A model generated the notes under the pieces. That model was not told where the DNA came from. It made no database searches and saw only the letters and a program-made list of their open reading frames with translations. Positions 11,986 through 23,433 of a stretch of 64,000 nucleotides of DNA are shown here, piece by piece (the stretch's first letter is position 1; every line of letters begins with the position of its first letter). Location: NCBI RefSeq assembly GCF_002105155.1, contig NW_019028982.1, forward strand, positions 332,501-396,500, written 5' to 3'. This stretch comes from Lobosporangium transversale (lineage: Eukaryota > Mortierellomycota > Mortierellomycetes > Mortierellales > Mortierellaceae). Made by a program: the position numbers and the translations under genes.

Positions 11986-13860
11986 CATTCTTACAATTTG
12001 CAACGGTCTTTAATCGATGATTCTCTTTCATGTCCGTGTATTTTTTGAAACAGCATTGTGCAAATCCCCTTAGTCTACCTCTCTCTCTCCCAACCTCTTT
12101 ATTTTGTTTTTTATTTTATTTATTTATTTATTTATTTTTTTCCCGCCCTTCCTGCAAATGTCAAATGTGAGAAAAACAAAAAAGAAAAACTTACCGAAGC
12201 ATCATTATTTAATATTCTGACCAATGCATTTTAACGGATCTTTCGAAATAGAATCTTTGCACTGCCAGGTCTTACCAGCCATGGGAATGGACCATCCACC
12301 TCCCACAGCAGGTCATACCGCTGTGACCCTTGGTCAATACATCATGTGTAAGTTGGAAAAGTGAATGCAGTTCTTGTTCTTTTCTACACATGTTCATCTA
12401 TTTTTTATCTGTTTATCTGTTTATCTGTTTATCTGTCTATCCGTTACATCTTTGTTCATCTATTCATCCGCTTTTCTATTTCCTTTGCTTTATTTTTTTT
12501 TTCTGTTCTTTCTAGATTTCGGAGGACGGGACACTAAAAACAAGTGCAGCGATGCATTGTTTGTGTTGCATACAGTCCGCAAGGAGTGGAATCGACCGGT
12601 GATCCATGGTCTATTGCCTGCACCCCGTCATTCACATGCAGCCTGTGTCATTGGCACGACCATGTTTATCTTTGGTGGACAGTTCAATGGATACTATCTT
12701 AGTGACATTGCCTCATTCGACATGAAATCCTGTAGGTCCTATGCCTCACAACTGTATTCTATTTTTTTTTTGCTTTTGCTTTTGCTTTTGCTTTTGCTTT
12801 TGCTTTTGCTTTTGCTTTTGCTTTGCTTTACTTTGCTTTACTTTACTTTACTTTACTTTGCTTTGCTATGGTCGATAACTGAACTGATAACCTTTTTTCT
12901 TTTTCTTTTTTTTGGTTTGTGTGTGTGTGTGTAGTAAATACCCCAAGTCCCAAGTGGAACCGTTTGGAGCCTACATCGGAGATCCCTCCCGCGCGTGCTG
13001 GCCATTGCGCGGCAGCTCACGATGGCAAGGTCTACATGTAAGTTGAAAATGAGTTGATCGCATTATCGTCCAAGTTCATATTTGTTCATTTGGTGGCGAC
13101 TTCATTTATGATATTTTGAGCTTAAATATTTCGCCACCAGTGTACGGTGACGAGCGAATCAATTGGTTGTCAATAGACGACGTTATTTTGTTATATACTC
13201 ATGACCAAAGAAAAAAAAAAAAAAAAAAAAAACGTGGTTCTTATCTTTCCATCTTATCTGATTTTTTTTTTTTTTAGTTTTGGTGGTGCTGATGACCAAT
13301 TCTTCTACAACGACATTTGGTGCTTTGATCCACAAACAAACACATGGGAGGCAGTACCAGCATTCGGTGTATTGCCCACAAGTCGTCAAGGCCATTCTGC
13401 TTGTGTCGTAGATGATACCATGTACATTTATGGTGGAATGGATCATGAAGATCAACTCTTGGGCGATTTATCTGCATTCAAATTTAATGGTAATGTATTA
13501 TATACAATTATAACGTGTGTTTTTTTTTTTTTAATGTTTATATTTATTGTATAAAAGCAATAGTCTTAATAACAACTTGATGCTCATCTCCTTGTTTTCC
13601 CTTCAATGTTTCCTTCTTTATAGAACGTCGCTGGCTGACCTTCCCAACTACAATCGAGTCACCATCACCTAGGACTGAGCATGCTATGTGTGCTGTAGGA
13701 GACAGGATTTTTATTCTTGGCGGTCAGCTGGAACTGAACGCTGATGAGGAGGATGCTAAATCCATCTACATCCTTGACACAAGTATGTTCTTGATTTTTT
13801 TTTTTTTTTTTTTTCCTGTCCCTCTTCTTCCTTGTCTCCATGTTTGTAATGTGAAAAAAA

Positions 13861-13893
<33 letters not shown>

Positions 13894-16800
13894 CATTCAC
13901 TATTTTTTTCCCCTCTCTTTATTTTATTTTAATAGCGAAAATTCGATATAACGAGCCTGCAATCACATCTCAACGATCTCCATATGATAATGAAAGTGCG
14001 CTGCGTCTGGAAGTCCCACCAGCTGAATCCTTGGATGACACTCCAAACCGACCCAATCTTAATAATGACCCCTCAATTAATAATAATCAACAGCACAACA
14101 ACGATGGCATCACTAACACCAACACCAATAATAATGTCAATCCCAACACTAGTAATGGAAACCCTAGTCTTTCGCGCTTTACTGTAGATGACTCCATGAT
14201 TGGGCCCTATTCGCAAACACAGGGACGTCCCAGTTTGGATGATTCGATTTCACGTCGCAGAGCCGCAGGCAAACCCGCTATGACTGGCTACCATGAAATC
14301 GAGCCACGTGCAACCCAATCCATTGATGAGACTCGTCGACCGAGTGTCGGTACTGGTTCCGACCCACATGAAGCGCGAGGACAAGTATTTGGATTCCAGA
14401 AGCCTTCGCAATTCCAACTTGGATACAGTCTTAGCAAACAGCTACAGCAACAACAGCTACAGCAACAACAGCTACAACAACAACAACAACAACAGCTACA
14501 GCTACAACAACAACAACAACAACAACAGCAGCAGCAGCAGGATATTGCTGAAAGGAGATCATTGGATAGCCGGGGAAGAGGTTCGTCGAATCCATCACCC
14601 AATTCACTACCCCGTGGATCAATAGATCAGACTGCTCGCAACGTCTTGGTTCAACAGCAGCAGCAGCATCAACAGCATCAGCAGGAACAGCAGGAACAAC
14701 AGCAGCAACAGCAGGAACAACAGCAGCAACAGCAGGAACAACAGCAACAACAGCAGCAGGAAAAAGAAAAAGAACTTGAACAGCGACAGCAAGGTTCGCC
14801 TGATTTGCAGGACACTTCCAAGGATGCAGAGATCAAAGACCTAAAGCAACGTGAACAATGGCTCCTTGCAGAAGTAGCAATGGCACGAAAGCGGATGGGG
14901 GAACGTCCACTCAGTTTAACAGCTGCGTTGAAAGAGGACATGGTTGCATTCGATACAGAGCCAGACAGTGAAAAGTACAAGATCATGCAGGCACTCCTCA
15001 GCGTGAAACAAGAGTTGGAACGATCAAAGACCTTGATCGTTGCGCAGGCTCAAGTGGCCTCCAACAAGTTGCGTGAGGCTGAACGGGTCCGCACAGCAGC
15101 TTTACAAGAGGCTGCGTATCTAAAAGCCAAGGTTTCGGCCTTGCAGTCCGGAGAGGCCTCTAGTCTGGTCGCCACAGAGACTGCAAGAGCCTTTGATCTG
15201 GAAAAGAGGTTGACAGCAGCATTGGCCATGGTCGATAAACTCCAGTCCCAATCAGATCAACACGAAGCCATCTTGGAACGTGAACGTCACGCGAAAGAGG
15301 CGGCCTTGGAACGAGAACGACAGATGGCTCAACGGGCAGAGGCAGCCGAGTTGTCTCATACAAGGTCCTTGGCAGAGTTAGCCACGCTCCATGAGCGAGC
15401 CTCAAAAGCCGAAGCAAATCTTCGAGAATGTGAAGCCAAGAATGCATCCAATGAGGCCGGACTATCATCCTATCAACAACAATCTACAGCACTGTTCTCA
15501 CAGATCTCGGAACTCAAGACGACGATTGATCATCAAAAGAAATCGCTCGAGAAAGCAAAGATCGCGTTCTCGCATGCGAACGAACGTGCGGAAGCATCGG
15601 ATCGGCAGTGGAATCAAGCCCGTCAAGAGATTCATACTTCACAGTTGGTCTTTGCAGGTGTCCGTGCAGATCTCGAAAGGGCTCAACGGGAGGCTGAGCA
15701 CTGGAAGGCGAAGGCCCAGGATACGGATCTGTTATGGCAAAAGGCCAAGAGTGAGTGTGAGGCCATGAGAGCTCTGTTGGAAGAAGACATGAGCACCTCT
15801 GCCTACACACCGGGCAACAGCAGTCGTAAGCATGACAGCATTATGGCCATCACATCCGCATCTCGAGTTGCAGAGCTGGAACATGAATTGGGGACGTTGA
15901 GACATCTGTTGAGAGAATCGCAAGCAGCGGCTGCACAGGCCAACAAGGATCTGGGCGAGAGCATGCTCCGAATCTCACAGCTGGAGCAGTCATCTATGGC
16001 AGCACGTACAGAAGCTACAACAGCTCAACGCCAGTTGACCGCTGCTGAGGACAAGGTCTCCTCGCTCGAGGCTCAACTGAGTCAGAAGGAGGAGGCTTTG
16101 GAGGAGATGGCGAAGGAGCAAGAGAACAACGAAGTTCAGTTGGGCGTGCTCCGAGGCGTGATGCGTGAGAACGGTCTGTTGGCGGATGATCTGATTTTGG
16201 AAGCGTTGAGTCAAAGTGCTGCTGGCACACAGACGGCTTCATCAGGAGCTCAGAGCCAAACTATTGATGCGCTCCAGAATAAGATCCAGGAGCTGGAAAA
16301 GCAGGCCAAGGATACTGAAGAGCAGCTAGAGCAACTTTACACACTCAAGAAGCAGCAGGAAGAGAGGATCCAGCAACTGGAGTCTGATTATCAGACGGCG
16401 CTCCATTATGTACAGGGATCCGAGAGTATGTTGCAGCGACTTCGTGATGAGCGAGATGCTGCGCTGAAAAAATTCGAGGAAATCGAGACAGCGCATGCGG
16501 CTTGTGAAGAGTTGTTGCGGTCATCTACAAAAGAGGCTGCAGCGTCCGCATCCGTGTCCTCTGCTGCATTAGCTTCCCAGTTGGAAGAGGAAGTTTCGGA
16601 TCTTCATCGCCAGTTGCATGAATCCATGGGTCGAGCTATGGAGTTGGAACAAAATATGGAGGAGATGACAAGGGCACTGCAGCAATCTGAGGCTGCAGCT
16701 GAGGCGACCATGAATGAGCTCAATGCCTTGAAAGCTAAGCAACATGAGCACATGGATCAGAACACAACCACGCCCGAGGCTTTCCAACAACAATTAGAAA

Positions 16801-18167
16801 CTATGAGGCAGTCCATGGAGGAGACACAGACAGCCCTTCTAGAGACTCAGCGGTTGTTGGGGGCCAGCCAGTATGAGCTCAAGCAGGCACATGAGCAGAA
16901 TAAGCATGCTAGCAGAGAGCTGGAGGAGGCTCTTGCGGCGCTCAAGACCGCACAGGAGAAAGCAGCTGCCTCAGAAGCAGCGGCCCTTGCTGCAAAGGAG
17001 GCTGCAATGGCTGCAACAGCAATGGCAGCGGCAGCGGCAGCGACGGCATCAACTGGAGGGAGACGATCACCGGAGGAAGAGAAGAAGCAGAAAGAGATGG
17101 AAGAGGAGCAGCAACGAAAGATTTCGGTCGCATTGGCGGAGGCAGAAGAGAAGCGGGCCGCGACTTTTAGGGCTCATCAGGAGGAGTTGGAGTTGGTGAT
17201 TGACAATGCTCAAAAGACCATTCAGGAACTTCAGTTAAAGAATCAGGATCTGGAGCAACAACTTCGGGTGTCTGAGAACAAGATTGCAATCCTGCTGGAT
17301 AATTACCAAGGTCCGGATTCGGTCCGCAACAGTGTGGCTAGCGTTGGAAGTGGCAGTGATGATTTGATGATGCGACTGCTGGAGGCTAGCCAACATCAAC
17401 ATCCCCATCAATTGCCGCCCACTGTTGCCAGTTTGATTGCTCAAGGAAGAGCCGCAGCAGCAGCAGCAGCAGCGGCAGCAGCACAGTCAGGAGCAGCTGG
17501 TGGAGCTTCTGGCCCATCTTCAACATCACCTTCACCAGCACTAACCGCAGCAGCAACAACAACAGGATCAGGCCTCACAGGAGCAAATCGGATCCCCACA
17601 CCTGTGTCTCACGGATCGCATTTGACGGATAGATCTTCAGCAGATTCCTTGGCTAATGAGTTGGAATTGTTTCGCTCTACCTGGGGTCAAGCCCACTTGG
17701 CAGGTGCAGCTTACAGACCTGTGTTGACAACTGTTATCTCTTCGGAATCTACATCCTTTGGCCCTGCACAAGATGATGATGATGAGAACAATGCTCATGA
17801 AGGCACTGCCGATATCAACAACACCAATACCGATGAGGATGCAGCAGCAGCAGGCATCAATTCGCATGCTTCGACTCCACCAGCATCAACTGAAGGGGAT
17901 TCATCACTTGCTGGAGCTGATGGTTCAATGGCAACGGATGCAGATGCGGGAGAAGGAAGGGATGATGGGGTGAATACAAGTGACGATGCTACCACTGCAG
18001 AAGCAACAGTATCACCTACGTCTGTTGTGACTCACAGCAGTAGCAACCCTCTTCCAGCGGCCACCATGGGGCCTTCTGCATCGACATTGAGCTCTGCTCA
18101 AAAACTGGAGGAATATGAAAAAATGATTGAGAATATGGCAAACACACGACGAAAAAATGAGGAATGA
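11084..18167 (+). CDS. TEA1: Tea1-like kelch-repeat coiled-coil cell-polarity protein
   Basis: Seven exons (11084-11804, 12252-12347, 12516-12731, 12935-13037, 13278-13489, 13624-13782, 13936-18167) give 1912 residues. After a basic N-terminus (MAGLFSKKSRKEKEEK) and a Ser/Gln/Gly-rich segment come six kelch blades, each with a Gly-Gly pair: YVFGGISKN, YFGGRDTKN, FIFGGQFNG, YIFGGADDQ, YIYGGMDHE and FILGGQLEL (about residues 200-500). Then come an Asn-rich linker, two polyglutamine tracts (about residues 670-705 and 743-778), a long heptad-rich coiled coil (about 800-1630), an Ala-rich segment and an acidic tail. Kelch propeller plus coiled coil is the layout of fission yeast Tea1/Tea3 and yeast Kel1/Kel2, which mark cell ends and link microtubules to formin-driven actin assembly. 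Intron 6 (13783-13935) is 153 bp with no in-frame stop, so retention would still read through. Confidence 0.85.
12772..12868. repeat. (CTTTTG)n grading into (CTTTA)/(CTTTG) repeats within an intron
   Basis: About nine copies of CTTTTG followed by alternating CTTTG and CTTTA units, inside intron 3 of the kelch gene and upstream of a (GT)n tract that runs into the acceptor. Confidence 0.9.
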
Positions 18168-18230
18168 TGAACAAGCAAAAAAAAAAAAAAAAAAAAAAAA
18201 AAAGTCGATTCTAATTATTATTACCATTAC

Positions 18231-18267
<37 letters not shown>

Positions 18268-19748
18268 TTATTATCATTATTACTTTACTTTAAACGAACC
18301 CTTTATCTTTTAGACATTCAAGAGATGAAAAAGAAAAAAAGAAAAAAAGAAAAAGAAGCGATATTGTTATAACTTACTATTGCTGTCATTATTATTTTAA
18401 TGAAGATTATGTCAGCCATTGTTTGAACGCAGTTTTTATCATCAGAAAGAAATACAAGTCTTTTTTTTATATGCAACTGAATGGGAAAATAAAAAGAGTC
18501 GACTCAATGATTCTGGCTGCATGGTCAGTTGGTTGCCGGATGGGATATACATATATATATGTCTATTGTGTATATTTATATAAAAGTGTCGTGTCAAGGT
18601 CAAGAGTGTCCTTTGCTCATTGACTTTTTCCCTTTCTCTCCTTGATGAACAAGCGGGTTCCCCCTGACAAACAACTGTCTGTTCCTTCGACAAGACAAAC
18701 AAACAAAAAAAGTCAGGATAAAATGCTCCTCAAATATCCACTCCTAACAAAACCCCGTCACTCACTCGACGTTAACTGCCTGTGTTCAATTAGTTTGTAC
18801 GTTTATGGACTGGCTTTTCTTTTGTTTAATTTTATTTAGAGTCAATCCCTCTGGAGCTACCAAATACGAACATGACGCCGTAGACGATGGTCTGTTGAAA
18901 TGGTCTACGATGGACGGGACGACCTGTTTACATTGGCATGGGCATTGTGGACGTACACAGTACCTTCATCTACACCGCTCTTTGGCTCGAGAAGCAAGAT
19001 GCAGTATCAGATTTCCAGGGCAGAGGGATCTTATAAAGTAAGCAGGCTATTTTTACCTTTCTTTATTTCTCGTCAGGTTTCCAAAGAAGACTGACACACA
19101 TTCGTTCAAGGCTATAGTAATGTGGATCAGTCCTTCTTTGTAAACCATTCAGTAAATTTAATTCGGATCTACGGAGGGGACTTGACTTTTTATCTGGACC
19201 CTCATTCGATATCACTTTATGTAATTGAACAGGAGAACGCAATGACCTCTGTCTAAAAAATATATAAAAATATATATATATATATATAATAAAGGAGTCT
19301 ATGCCTCTTTGTATCTCAATCCAGTCATGGCTGCGTGGATACTAGATTTCCATCCATTTCGTTGTTCGTTGTCCAAGCGACCTGATAACTAGATCGGTGC
19401 ATGTGGTGATCATAATGAAAGGCTCAACACAATTTGTAAAGAGGGATGCAGGGTATTTTGGCATTCTTGTTAGTTGCACTAGCCTCACGTGTAGTATACA
19501 TGTTGTAACATTATTATACATATACATGCTGTATAGATGTGGACAGTAGAATACATATATATATAAATGCACCATGCCATCCAGATGCCCCCCATCGCCC
19601 ATTGCATTGCATTGTATTTGCTCCCGCTCTTTGTTTTCCTCTTTGCTTTTGCTTTTGCTTTTGCTGTGCATTTGTCCTTTTCCTTTTTTATATCGTTTCC
19701 CCCCTTTCCTCCTTTTCTTTTTCTACTTCTTTTCTACTTTTTGCTACA

Positions 19749-19779
<31 letters not shown>

Positions 19780-20039
19780 CTCCATCTTCATCTCTCTCTT
19801 TCTTCTTCTTCCTCTTCTTCTTCTTCTTCCTCTTCTTCTTCCCCTTATCACTCTATATTATTAATAGACTTTGTTGCTCACACTTTGCCACTTGACTCAC
19901 CACACTTCCCTCGCTCCCCCCCTTTTTTTTTTTTTTTTTTTTTCACATCCTTCAACTTTTACTATCCTCTACTCACTATATACCACTAAAAAGAAACAGA
20001 AACAAAAAAAAAAAAAAAAAAAAAACAATAACCATAGCT
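18168..20039. other. Intergenic region between the kelch and calponin genes
   Basis: No confirmed gene. It holds a poly(A) run at 18177-18203 right after the kelch stop, an (ATT)n stretch at about 18230-18268, an AT dinucleotide stretch near 19258-19290 and a pyrimidine-rich, poly(T)-containing promoter-like region at about 19620-19945. Positions about 18840-19040 look exon-like (see findings) but no complete gene could be assembled. Confidence 0.5.
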
Positions 20040-21284
20040 ATGAATGCACCGAGGAATTTTGGCTTGGACAGAGGTGAGTAATGATAGCCATTGCATTCTC
20101 CCACCACAATGGATTCAACAACAATAACAGAAACAACAACGAAGAAGAAGAAAAAGAAAAAAAAAGAAAAAGAAAAAGAAAAAAGAAAAGAGAAAAGCTC
20201 ATTTCCATTTGGTCAAAAGTGATGACCATCTTTAAGAAAAAAAAAAAAAAAAAAAAAAATTGTTTTTTTTTGTTGTCCACAACGAATTCAATGGCCCGTG
20301 CGCATTTCAGGCACAAAAAACCTCTCGAATCACAGAAACAATAATATAATATTTATACAGATAATCATCATCACCTTGATCATAACAATCGTAATAATAA
20401 AATGATCATTATGCCCTTATCGATTTCAAATAGAGATTGCTGCAAAGCTCGCGTCCAAGTATGACGTGGGAAGGGAAATCGAGGTATCCATACAACTGAA
20501 GAAAGGAAATATAAAAAAAGAAAGAAAAAAAAGAACTTGCTGTTAGAATGTCTTTAACTTTTTTTGTTTTCTCAAAAAAAAAAAAAAAAAAAGGCCCGAG
20601 AGTGGATAGAGACCGTTATAGGAGAACCGTTCCCTTATGAAGGGTTCCAAGAGTCCCTTAAAGACGGTGTCATTTTAATCAAGTAAAACAAAGCTCCTTT
20701 TTGTTTTCTTTTTCTTTTTCTTTTTCCTTTTCCTTTTCTTTTTCTTCAATTTCCACACAGCTAATAATACCATTCATTACTACATTGGTCCTCCAAACTT
20801 TTTACACATCTTCCGTCCTCCTTATTGGTGGTGTAAATTCTTTGGCATCTTAGGCTGATGAATGTACTTATTCCAGGGTTTTTCAAGATCAAGGCCTCTA
20901 AAATGCCATTTGTTCAGGTTAGGTTTTTTTTTTTTTTTTTTTTTTCTTTTTTTTTGAATGAAATCCACATATCATGAAATAAAATTAGTTTGCTTTTGCT
21001 TAGAGTAATAACAATGATATTAATGGTGATGACAATAATATAGATGGAAAATATATCGAAATTCCTAGAAGGATGTGTACGTCTTGGATGTCCTAAACAT
21101 GACCTCTTCCAAACAATTGATCTGTACGAGAACAAGAACCCTGGTCAGGTCGTGGACGCAATTTGGTCTCTATCCCGTCATGCAGCCAAAGCTGGATGCG
21201 ATATTCCTGTAAGTGGGCTATAAGCTTTTCTTTTTTTTTTACTAACCATCCAAAGCACTTAAAATATATTCCTAACTCACCTTT

Positions 21285-21319
<35 letters not shown>

Positions 21320-21688
21320 TATAAAATAGGTTCTCGGTCCTAAACTTTCTGATAAGCATGTACGGGAGGAATAACTGACAACATTCAGTCTTAAAACTTT
21401 TATATTATATATATATATATAATATATATATATCCATATATTCTTATCAACTGTAACAGCTCGACTGACGACCTCCGTCCTTTCCCCCCCCCCTCTTTCG
21501 ACTATCATTAGGAGGTTGAGTTCTCAGAAGAGGTTTTGAATGCTGGCAAGAGTGTGATTAATACATACCAATATGGGTATGCTGGCGGGGCAAATCTTTC
21601 GGGTGTTCGACATGGGTACCGTCGTGAGATCGGAGGTATCGACCCAAGGCGTCACAGCTCACTCAACTCCAACGGAAACAAATCATAA
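20040..21688 (+). CDS. SCP1: Calponin-homology protein (transgelin/Scp1 type)
   Basis: Seven exons: 20040-20073, 20434-20483, 20594-20682, 20854-20917, 21044-21208, 21330-21359 and 21512-21688, giving 202 residues, the normal length for transgelin/SM22 and yeast Scp1. A single type-3 CH domain is clear: YDVGREIEAREWIETVIGE, LKDGVILIKLMNVLIPG, FKIKASKMPF, ISKFLEGCVRLGCPKHDLF, and IDLYENKNPGQVVDAIWSLS (about residues 20-150). A short C-terminal tail around VINTYQYGYAGGANLSG sits where the family carries its calponin-like repeat. Expected role: bundling actin filaments in cortical patches or cables. Exon 6 is only 30 bp (ten codons). The acceptor of exon 3 directly follows an A run rather than a pyrimidine tract. 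Confidence 0.88.
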
Positions 21689-22068
21689 ACCGAACCTGGG
21701 GCACCAAACCTCCTGCACAACTTTATACTATTTTCTTTATTTTAAAAACCGGATCAACAATAAACGATTTCTTGGGAAAAAAAAAAAAAAAAAAAAGGAA
21801 AAAAAAGAATAGTTGCATTGATATATAATATAGCCTGGATACATTTTACATATAAATAATATCAAAATCAAAATCATATATTTATGGGGTGGAGTCGAGA
21901 CTTGAACTACCTAGCAACTCCCTTACACATAATGTGCATAAATATGAACATAAAGATAATCGTAAACATGTTCATTTTTAAATGATGGTGTTGTTTGTGA
22001 ATTATAGGATAGATATAGATATTTTTGCTCATTTATTAATGTTTTTGATGGGTGTATAAAGAAAAGAA

Positions 22069-22105
<37 letters not shown>

Positions 22106-23253
22106 TGTAATGAAGGGAAGGCCTGAAAAAAGCAAAAGACATCTTTATACGTTGAGTATAAAGTTGTCCATGCAGAGAAAAAAACCCACATCCAAAGCCA
22201 AGATCCAGAGAGGAAAACAAAAAAAAAAAAAAAAGTAAAGGAGATAGCTCAAAATGGAATAATGAGCAAAGTCCTTCTCTTCTTTTTCTTTTGTTTTAAA
22301 AAAATAACACTCTCTGCTCCCAGCTATGGTGCTTTTCTCAGGATAGAACGTCGACGACATTTTTTTTTTTTTTTTTTTTTTTGGGACATTTTGTGGTTAG
22401 GGGAATAAGAAAAAAAATAAAAAAGTCGTTGCCTTGAGAACTTTACAAAGAAAATCTTCGGTTGACGAAAATCTCTATGCATGTCTCAAATATGAACGAC
22501 AACAACTCACAGTATTCATTCTTGCTTGACCGACTAGATCCCCAAAAATAAAAAATAAAAAATCGAGAACTCGGACTTGAAAGGGCTTGAGGACTTGAAG
22601 GTGAGAAGGGACCGAATCAACACCAACAAATATGTATATTAATAAAGTACTGACAAGCAGGGGGGAGATCTCATCGAAGACATTGGGGGTCGCCATGGAG
22701 CACGTCCTTATTTTCGAGAAAAGGACTTTTTCATTTCTCTTGCTTGCTTGCTTGCTTGCTTGCGCTTCTGGACGACAGCTGTGTTGGAAATAGGAAAGAA
22801 TAGAAAAAATGACGAAAATGGAGGGGGAAAAAAAAAGAAATAGGGAATTTATACACACACACACACACACACCGAAAACATTTTTTTTAAGCAAAGAAAA
22901 AAGGAAAAGAAAGAGAAAAAGAAAGGAAAAAAAAGTGTTTGTAGCAAATGTTTTTTTTTTTTTTTGCTTCTGTTGAAGAAACTTCCAGGTTAGTGTAGCA
23001 TCATCATCCAGCAACAATCCAACATGAAAGTCAAAGAAAAAAGATAATAATAATAATAATAAAAAAAAATGTTCATGGAGTAGGGGAGAGGGAGGATAGA
23101 TTCGGGATCTGTTAAGAGGTCCCAGGGGTGAATGCCGTTGAGGCACCCTAACTTTTTTACCATATCGTTCACTTTTGTTGAAAAGAAACGCATTGGCCCT
23201 AAGGCCATTTTCGAATCAAAATTCGAAAATGGCGGAATGGCACGGCAACGTTC
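21689..23253. other. Convergent intergenic region between the calponin and MET6 genes
   Basis: No gene supported. It contains A/T homopolymers (about 21778-21795, 22073-22099, 22361-22382, 22950-22965), a (CTTG)n repeat at about 22738-22763, a (CA)n stretch near 22855-22872, and a perfect hairpin just past the MET6 stop. A minus-strand reading frame over about 22475-23146 is low in complexity and is not credited. Confidence 0.55.
23205..23232. terminator. Perfect 12-bp-stem hairpin in the MET6 3' flank
   Basis: CCATTTTCGAAT and ATTCGAAAATGG are exact reverse complements separated by CAAA. The hairpin lies about 20 nt beyond the MET6 stop codon, in its presumed 3' UTR. A role in 3' end formation or mRNA stability is possible but unproven. 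Confidence 0.4.
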
Positions 23254-23402
23254 TTAAGCCTCCTTGATGGCACGGAGGGCCTCGGCAACAGCAACCATGT
23301 TAGTCAAGGACTCACGAACCTCCTTCCAGCCACGGGTCTTGAGACCACAGTCAGGGTTGATCCACAGGTTACGGCGAGGAATGTACCTAAATAGATATAG
23401 GA

Positions 23403-23433
<31 letters not shown>

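Noticed and set aside
14288-14602. Cys-rich minus-strand frame
   Set aside because: Antisense of the polyglutamine CAG tract of the kelch gene.
19539-19989. Overlapping Phe/Leu/Ser-rich plus-strand frames before the calponin gene
   Set aside because: They arise from CT-rich promoter DNA and T runs in all three frames.
22475-23146. 223-codon minus-strand frame downstream of MET6
   Set aside because: Composed of low-complexity Leu/Phe/Lys stretches and homopolymers, with no family resemblance.
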